Shown here: positions 22,501 through 27,041 of the stretch, in pieces
How the letters are laid out: every line of letters starts with the position of its first letter
How positions within the stretch are numbered: the first letter of the stretch is position 1
DNA from: CAYXRK01 sp964467615
GTDB lineage: Bacteria; Hydrogenedentota; Hydrogenedentia; Hydrogenedentales; GCA-2746185
Reading direction: 5' to 3'
Length of the DNA stretch: 27,041 nucleotides
Assembly: GCA_964467615.1 (NCBI GenBank)
Contig: CAYXRK010000050.1
Location: 1-27,041 of the forward strand
Position numbers and translations under genes: made by a program
Notes under the pieces: generated by a model
The model's database searches: none
Seen by the model: only the letters and a program-made list of their open reading frames with translations
What the model was told of the DNA's origin: nothing

Positions 22501-23157
22501 CTACTTCGCCTCTGCGAGATTTTTGCCGAATTCCGTGTTGGCTGATTCCTTGAGGATATCGCGGACAAGCGCGAGATGGTGCGCGCTGTGAATCGCGACG
22601 AACCGGACCCAGTCTGAGCAGCTTAGCGGGCCGAACGCCGGATGCGGTGAACGCGACTTCAGCGCCACCAACTTGTCCGACATTTTTTCCAGGTCGTTCC
22701 ACGCTTTCTTCTCAGACGCGAGGAGCTTGATGAACTCATCGCGCGTCTTACCTTCCGGGCGAATCGCTTCGGGCGCCTGTGCCACGCCGCGCGGGAAATC
22801 GCCGCCGGCCATGACCGCCTTCCCCTGTTCATTCGGTTGCCCGTCCACGTTCAGTTCGGGATTATCGATGTTGGCCTGGAGGCCGCCTCGCATCATTTGC
22901 GCCGCGAGGACGATATGTCCGGCCTGGTCTCCGCAGGACCACTTGGACACCTTTTCGTTCTTCACATTGAAATACTTTTCGCTGTTCAACACTTCGGCAA
23001 CTGCATCGAACTGTTGATTGAGCTTGGCGAAATCGGCCTTGATGTCCCAGGCATCCACCTTCGCGGGCGACGTCGCCGGGGCCCCGGCTGCGTTTGCTAT
23101 CGATACGATACTTAAAAACGAAACACACGCGAACAACACTATTACCTTGCCTCTCAT
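22501..23157 (-). CDS. Secreted DinB-like four-helix protein
   Basis: 218 residues from ATG 23157, with AAGGAGA about ten bases upstream; an upstream extension to 23253 is not supported. MRGKVIVLFACVSFLSIVS then IANA is a signal peptide with cleavage near residue 23. The mature protein is helical, with WSCGDQAGHIVLAAQMM and the C-terminal HSAHHLALVRDILK, which place His residues as in the metal-binding site of the DinB/DUF1569 superfamily. Cytoplasmic members act as thiol transferases or stress proteins; an exported one is less usual and its function is unknown. It is upstream of the sigma-factor gene on the same strand, separated by a hairpin. Confidence 0.72.
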   Translation of the reverse strand: MRGKVIVLFACVSFLSIVSIANAAGAPATSPAKVDAWDIKADFAKLNQQFDAVAEVLNSEKYFNVKNEKVSKWSCGDQAGHIVLAAQMMRGGLQANIDNPELNVDGQPNEQGKAVMAGGDFPRGVAQAPEAIRPEGKTRDEFIKLLASEKKAWNDLEKMSDKLVALKSRSPHPAFGPLSCSDWVRFVAIHSAHHLALVRDILKESANTEFGKNLAEAK

Positions 23158-23283
23158 TGCTGCTTCTCCTTCGGACCCTCGTCCGCATACGTCGGCGCGA
23201 AATGCGTCTCCGACAATCCAAACACGCTCCCAGGATATCTTGTTCCGCTGCATTTCCAGCGGAATGCCTCAAATAACTCTATT

Positions 23284-23318
23284 CTTTGAGTTCCTTGCGT
23301 TCTTTTGTGGTGATTCAA
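23284..23318 (+). repeat. Dispersed 35-bp element, copy 2
   Basis: Matches 15160-15194 at 29 of 35 positions in the same orientation. It lies in the 254-bp gap between the divergent DinB-like and GT-C-like genes, 94 bp before the latter's start. Confidence 0.6.
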
Positions 23319-23411
23319 CTGCCCGTCGTCGAAGTTTGACCTTCTCTCTACGGTTCGATTCGCGCTAGAATTCGCAAACCAAGCGAAACCGCAACACACG
23401 ACCATCCAACC

Positions 23412-25214
23412 ATGAGCGCCGTTAAGCAAAGCGCCGCGGCGCTACTCTCGTCGCGCCGATTCCCATACGTCGCCGCCACCCTCGCCGTCGTGCTCTGCTT
23501 GCCCGCGCTGTCATTCGGCTTTTTTGCAGACGACTACATGCACCGCGCGATGTTCCTCCAACCGGTCGAATTGAGTGGCATGTTCGGCCATCCTTTTCCC
23601 GACATGTTCACGCTCGCAGACGGCGACCCCGAACGCATGCATCGGTTCGTCGACAAAGGCCTCTACCCCTGGCTTACGCTCCCCGAACTCAAGTTCCGCT
23701 TCATGCGGACTGTCGCAGTCGTCACGCATTGGATCGACTACGCCCTCTGGCCGAACAGTCCGGCGCTGATGCACGTGCATAACCTGCTGTGGTTCGGCGC
23801 TCTGGTCGTAGCGGTAGCGTTCTACTATCGACGGATGATCGGCCCAGGTATCACTGCCGGCCTCGCGGCACTTATCTTCGCGATTGACGATGCGCACGCA
23901 TGGCCTGCCGCGTGGATCGCGAACCGTAACGAAATGATCGCGCTGCTGCTCGGCGTGCTCGTGATGACGTGTCACGACCGAAGCCGCCAAAGCGCCAATC
24001 GCCCCGCCGCGCTTGCCGCATCGGTTCTTTTCGCCGTCGCCCTCTTCACGAAAGAGAGCGCGATTTCGATCTGCGGCTACCTCTTCGCCTACGCGATATT
24101 TCTGGATAAATCGACCGCCGCCAAACGAATCCTAAGTCTCGCTCCGTACGCGGCAATCACTGTCCTCTGGCGCGCCTACTACGTCTATGCAGGATACGGC
24201 TCCTTTGGCTCGCAGGAGTACGTCGATCCCGTGGCCGCGCCAGTCCAGTTCGCGAGGGCGCTTATCGAACGTACGCCGATTCTGTTGCAAGGTCTCTGGG
24301 GACTCCCACCGTCCGACCTCTATTCGATCGGTCCGTCCGTGGCCAAGCCATACGTATTCGCGACGGGAGTGATCGGAATCGTTGTGGTCGCGGCGCTGCT
24401 CACGCCACTGCTGCGCCGCGATCCTCTCGCCCGCTTCTTCGCCGTGGGGATGCTTCTAGCAATCGTGCCCATCGTCGCCGCCGGCCCCCAGGATCGCCTG
24501 CTCATGTTCGCGACGCTCGGATCGAGCGGTCTTTTGGCGCAATTGCTTGTCGCCGTTCACAAGCGAGAACTGTTCGATTCGCCCACGCGCCGCACGCACC
24601 GATGCGCGCGCGGTATGTACTACGCGTTCATCGCGATCCATCTCGTGCTCGCGCCGATTCTGTTGCCGGGAACGATCTACGCCGTCGACGAAGCGGGAAA
24701 CTCAATCATGGATATAAGCGTGAAAGGGATCCCGACTGGCCCGGAGGTCCAGGACAAAACGATCGTGCTCACTAACTTCGCCAACTATCCCGCCGCGACC
24801 TACCTCTATATTGTCCGCGGTCTCTCCGGCGCGCCCACCCCGGCGCACGTCCGCAGCCTCGCGCCGCCATTAATGTACCCCGTGCCGATTTGGCTGACGA
24901 GGACCGACGAGAGAACGATCGTCGCTGAGCCCGACGGCGGCTACCCGTGGTCCCTGTTCCGCGACGCGGATCACCCGCTCGCGGCCGGCCAACGCATCGA
25001 ACTCACCGGGATGACGGTCGAGGTGCTCGCGCTTTCGGAAGAGGGATGGCCCGCGAGGGTGGCCTACCACTTCGACAAACCGCTCGAGGACCCGTCGCTG
25101 TTGTGGTTTCGGATTGAAGGCGTTGAACTCCCTCCGACCGTCGGCGAAACCATCTACACCACCCCCTTCGGCGTCTCGAATGAAGCGCGAGCGCCCGGGC
25201 CGCTCAGTCCTTAA
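23412..25214 (+). CDS. GT-C-like polytopic membrane protein, putative glycosyltransferase
   Basis: 600 residues from ATG 23412. About nine or ten membrane segments fill residues 17-430, among them YVAATLAVVLCLPALSFGFF, AALAASVLFAVALF and AFIAIHLVLAPILLPGTIY. The first external loop carries FFADDYMHRAMF, an acidic pair in the place where GT-C glycosyltransferases hold their catalytic residues; AIDDAHAWPAAWIANRNE and FTKESAIS are also typical of this group. The last ~170 residues form a soluble, probably periplasmic domain. GT-C enzymes transfer sugars from polyprenyl phosphates; donor and acceptor are unknown here. Its stop overlaps the 3' end of the convergent cysC by 11 bp. Confidence 0.68.
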   Translation: MSAVKQSAAALLSSRRFPYVAATLAVVLCLPALSFGFFADDYMHRAMFLQPVELSGMFGHPFPDMFTLADGDPERMHRFVDKGLYPWLTLPELKFRFMRTVAVVTHWIDYALWPNSPALMHVHNLLWFGALVVAVAFYYRRMIGPGITAGLAALIFAIDDAHAWPAAWIANRNEMIALLLGVLVMTCHDRSRQSANRPAALAASVLFAVALFTKESAISICGYLFAYAIFLDKSTAAKRILSLAPYAAITVLWRAYYVYAGYGSFGSQEYVDPVAAPVQFARALIERTPILLQGLWGLPPSDLYSIGPSVAKPYVFATGVIGIVVVAALLTPLLRRDPLARFFAVGMLLAIVPIVAAGPQDRLLMFATLGSSGLLAQLLVAVHKRELFDSPTRRTHRCARGMYYAFIAIHLVLAPILLPGTIYAVDEAGNSIMDISVKGIPTGPEVQDKTIVLTNFANYPAATYLYIVRGLSGAPTPAHVRSLAPPLMYPVPIWLTRTDERTIVAEPDGGYPWSLFRDADHPLAAGQRIELTGMTVEVLALSEEGWPARVAYHFDKPLEDPSLLWFRIEGVELPPTVGETIYTTPFGVSNEARAPGPLSP

Positions 25215-25815
25215 TAACCCCGCGGGCCTTGAGCGCATCGAGCACCTGCACCACGCATTGATCCAAGCTGTGCGTCCCGGTGTTGACCGTGATCTCCGCC
25301 TTCTCCGGCGCTTCGTACGGCGCGGATATTCCCGTGAACTCCGGGATTTGCCCCGCGCGCGCCTTCTTGTACAGGCCCTTCGGGTCGCGCTGTTCGCAAA
25401 TCTTGAGCGCGCAATCGACGAAAATTTCGATAAACGAATCGCCGCTGATCTGCCGGGCCTGATCGCGATCCGCCTTATATGGCGAGATGAACGCCGTCAG
25501 CGCGATCACGCCCGCCTCGTTGAACAGCTTCGACACCTCGCCAATCCGGCGGATATTTTCCGCGCGGTCCTCGGGGCTGAACCCGAGGTTCTTGTTCAAA
25601 CCGTGCCGAATGTTATCGCCGTCGAGCACGTAGGTCCGGCAACCGCGGTCGAACAGCGCGTTTTCCACCGCGTGCGCCAACGTCGATTTTCCCGATCCGC
25701 TCAGTCCCGTGAACCACAGCACGCAGCTCTTGTGTCCGTTCATCTTTTCGCGGTCGTTACGATCCACATCGGCGTGGTGCCACGTAATGTTCGTGCTCTT
25801 CACTTCGGAAGACAT
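25204..25815 (-). CDS. cysC: Adenylylsulfate (APS) kinase
   Basis: 203 residues from ATG 25815, with GAGG about five bases upstream. P-loop GLSGSGKST (residues 37-45), then VLDGDNIRHGLNKNLGFSPEDRAENIRR, cited by its parts LDGDNIRHGLN and DRAENIRR, and the lid region DPKGLYKKARAGQIPEFTG are all characteristic. It phosphorylates APS to PAPS with ATP in the cytoplasm, for sulfate assimilation or sulfation. Length is that of a stand-alone CysC, not a CysNC fusion. It is divergently arranged with sat, whose product makes its substrate, across a 177-bp shared control region. Confidence 0.96.
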   Translation of the reverse strand: MSSEVKSTNITWHHADVDRNDREKMNGHKSCVLWFTGLSGSGKSTLAHAVENALFDRGCRTYVLDGDNIRHGLNKNLGFSPEDRAENIRRIGEVSKLFNEAGVIALTAFISPYKADRDQARQISGDSFIEIFVDCALKICEQRDPKGLYKKARAGQIPEFTGISAPYEAPEKAEITVNTGTHSLDQCVVQVLDALKARGVIKD

Positions 25816-25878
25816 GATCCTCTACCTTTCGCAGTATCAAGGGGAAACGGCGGGACACCGCGGGCGCGGCGATAGTGC

Positions 25879-25908
25879 TTGTGCGCTAAAACCGGCGGAT
25901 GATACACT
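25879..25908 (+). promoter_or_regulatory. Possible sat promoter
   Basis: TTGTGC (25879-25884), 18 bases, TACACT (25903-25908). The implied leader of about 75 nt includes a tandem GC/T-run repeat. Moderate consensus match only. Confidence 0.35.
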
Positions 25909-25932
25909 TTCGCTCGGATTTCCCGCAAGCGT

Positions 25933-25959
25933 CGCGGCCTTTTTTCGCGGCGTTTTTTT
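25933..25959 (+). repeat. Tandem GC/T-run repeat in the sat leader
   Basis: CGCGGCC plus six T (25933-25945) is followed directly by CGCGGCG plus seven T (25946-25959), two near-identical 13- and 14-bp units. It lies 33 bp before the sat ATG. Confidence 0.7.
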
Positions 25960-25992
25960 GTTCCCCCTCCGCGCGTCTCAAGGAGAAACGCA

Positions 25993-27041
25993 ATGCCCAT
26001 CATGCCCCACGGCGGCGAACTCGTCGAACGATTGCTCCACGGCACCAGCCACAACGCCGCCAAGGACAAGGCCCGCGATCTGCCCCGCATCAAGGTCGAT
26101 ACCTACGCGGCCTTCGACATCGACTGCATCGGCAAGGGCATCTTCAGTCCCCTCAAGGGCTTCATGGGCGAAGACGAGACGCGCAGCGTGCTCGACAGGA
26201 TGCATCTGCGCGACGGCGTACCCTGGACAATCCCCATACTCCTCGCCGTAAGCCACGCCGACGCCGACCGTGTCACGATTGGTTCGCAAGTCGCCATCGA
26301 AGACGACGAGGGCGACGTCGCCGCGATCCTGCACCTCTCCGAAAAGTTCTCCGTCGATCACCAAGAGGTCGCGTCGAAAGTCTATGGCACCACCGATCAA
26401 GCGCACCCCGGCGTGAAGTACAGCACGTCGCTCGGCCCAGTGTTTCTCGCCGGCGATCTCGACGTGCTCAAGGACCGCAAAGTCGAGCACCAGGAATTCA
26501 ATCTCAAGCCGCGCGAAACCCGCGCCGCGTTCAAAGAGCACGGCTGGAAACGCATCGTCGCCTTCCAGACGCGCAACCCCATCCACCGCGCGCACGAATA
26601 CCTCACCAAATGTGCCCTCGAAAATTGCGACGGCCTCCTCATTCATCCGCTCATGGGCACCACCAAGAGCGACGACATCCCGGGCGACGTCCGCATGAAA
26701 TGCTACAAGGAACTCACCGCGCGCTACTACCCGAAAGACCACGTGATGCTCAGCATCATGCCCGTGAACATGCGCTACGCCGGCCCCAAAGAAGCCATCA
26801 TGCACGCCATCTTCCGCAAGAACTACGGATGCACCCACTTCATCGTCGGCCGCGACCACGCCGGCGTCGGCAACTACTACGGCACCTACGACGCCCACTA
26901 CATCTTCGACAGATTCGACCCGAAGGAGATCGGCATCCAGCCCATGTTTTTCGACCACTCGTTCTACTGCCGCGCCTGCGGCTCGATGGGCTCAATCAAA
27001 ACCTGCCCCCACGACGCCACCAACCACGTAGCGCTCAGCGG
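25993..27041 (+). CDS. sat: Sulfate adenylyltransferase (ATP sulfurylase), 3' end missing
   Basis: Starts at ATG 25993, with AGGAG seven bases upstream, and is still open at the window end (349 full codons). It has the ATP sulfurylase signature QTRNPIHRAHE (residues 192-202), MPVNMRYAGPKEA, GRDHAGVG (286-293) and the zinc-binding FYCRACGSMGSIKTCPHD (C326, C329, C338). This is the homo-oligomeric Sat type, not CysD/CysN. It makes APS from ATP and sulfate, the first step of assimilation and also of dissimilatory sulfur metabolism. With divergent cysC it gives a complete route to PAPS. Only ~30-60 residues should be missing. A long minus-strand frame over it is an artefact of codon bias. Confidence 0.96.
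   Translation, partial: MPIMPHGGELVERLLHGTSHNAAKDKARDLPRIKVDTYAAFDIDCIGKGIFSPLKGFMGEDETRSVLDRMHLRDGVPWTIPILLAVSHADADRVTIGSQVAIEDDEGDVAAILHLSEKFSVDHQEVASKVYGTTDQAHPGVKYSTSLGPVFLAGDLDVLKDRKVEHQEFNLKPRETRAAFKEHGWKRIVAFQTRNPIHRAHEYLTKCALENCDGLLIHPLMGTTKSDDIPGDVRMKCYKELTARYYPKDHVMLSIMPVNMRYAGPKEAIMHAIFRKNYGCTHFIVGRDHAGVGNYYGTYDAHYIFDRFDPKEIGIQPMFFDHSFYCRACGSMGSIKTCPHDATNHVALS

Noticed and set aside
25978..26958. 326-residue minus-strand frame opposite sat
   Set aside because: The plus strand encodes ATP sulfurylase with all signatures. The reverse product is a Val/Ala/Asp-rich shadow.
1..27041. Mobile element, CRISPR array, tRNA/rRNA or biosynthetic cluster
   Set aside because: No transposase, integrase, phage gene, regularly spaced repeats, tRNA-like cloverleaf or assembly-line enzyme was found; the short repeats seen are isolated intergenic copies.

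Overview
This 27 kb window is GC-rich bacterial chromosomal DNA. It is densely coding on both strands. I see no rRNA, tRNA, insertion sequence, phage gene or CRISPR array. The gene mix suggests an uncultivated environmental Gram-negative-type bacterium of planctomycete-like or Hydrogenedentes-like affinity. The clues are an ECF sigma factor with a long membrane-anchored C-terminal extension, a Gld-type ABC module with a DUF4340 protein, a cytochrome c/copper monooxygenase fusion, DUF5076, and short dispersed palindromic repeats. This affiliation is inference only; there is no marker gene here that fixes it.

Layout. 1-2016: 3' part of an Aas-like acyltransferase/acyl-ACP ligase (lipid remodelling), convergent with a dienelactone hydrolase family enzyme (2051-2734). 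2908-5173: heat-shock locus with a CIRCE operator, a sigma70-like promoter, groES, groEL and a strong bidirectional terminator. 5209-5379: a small stand-alone zinc-ribbon protein. 5662-10790: a four-gene, translationally coupled Gld-type ABC exporter module (ATPase, permease, GldG-like auxiliary protein, DUF4340 protein). 10815-15060, minus strand: a lone transhydrogenase alpha-1 subunit, a secreted cytochrome c/copper type II monooxygenase, and a secernin-like C69 peptidase. 15210-17183: two oligopeptide-transporter ATPases without permeases.

17214-18557: an unrecognised membrane-anchored protein with a pilin-like C-terminal tail. 18865-19592: a VapBC-type toxin-antitoxin pair with a perfect inverted repeat over its promoter. 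19772-20080: DUF5076. 20181-22325: the most unusual gene, an ECF sigma factor fused to a transmembrane segment and several extracytoplasmic carboxypeptidase-regulatory-like domains. 22501-23157: a secreted DinB-like protein. 23412-25214: a GT-C-like polytopic membrane protein. 25204-27041: divergent cysC and sat (sat runs off the window), which together activate sulfate to APS and PAPS.

Beyond the genes, two families of short dispersed repeats are visible. One is a hairpin family with a GAATG tail near 18.7, 20.1 and 22.4 kb. The other is a 35-bp element ahead of two plus-strand genes at 15.16 and 23.28 kb. There is also a tandem GC/T-run repeat in the sat leader, and a terminator loop that contains the -10 box of the next gene.
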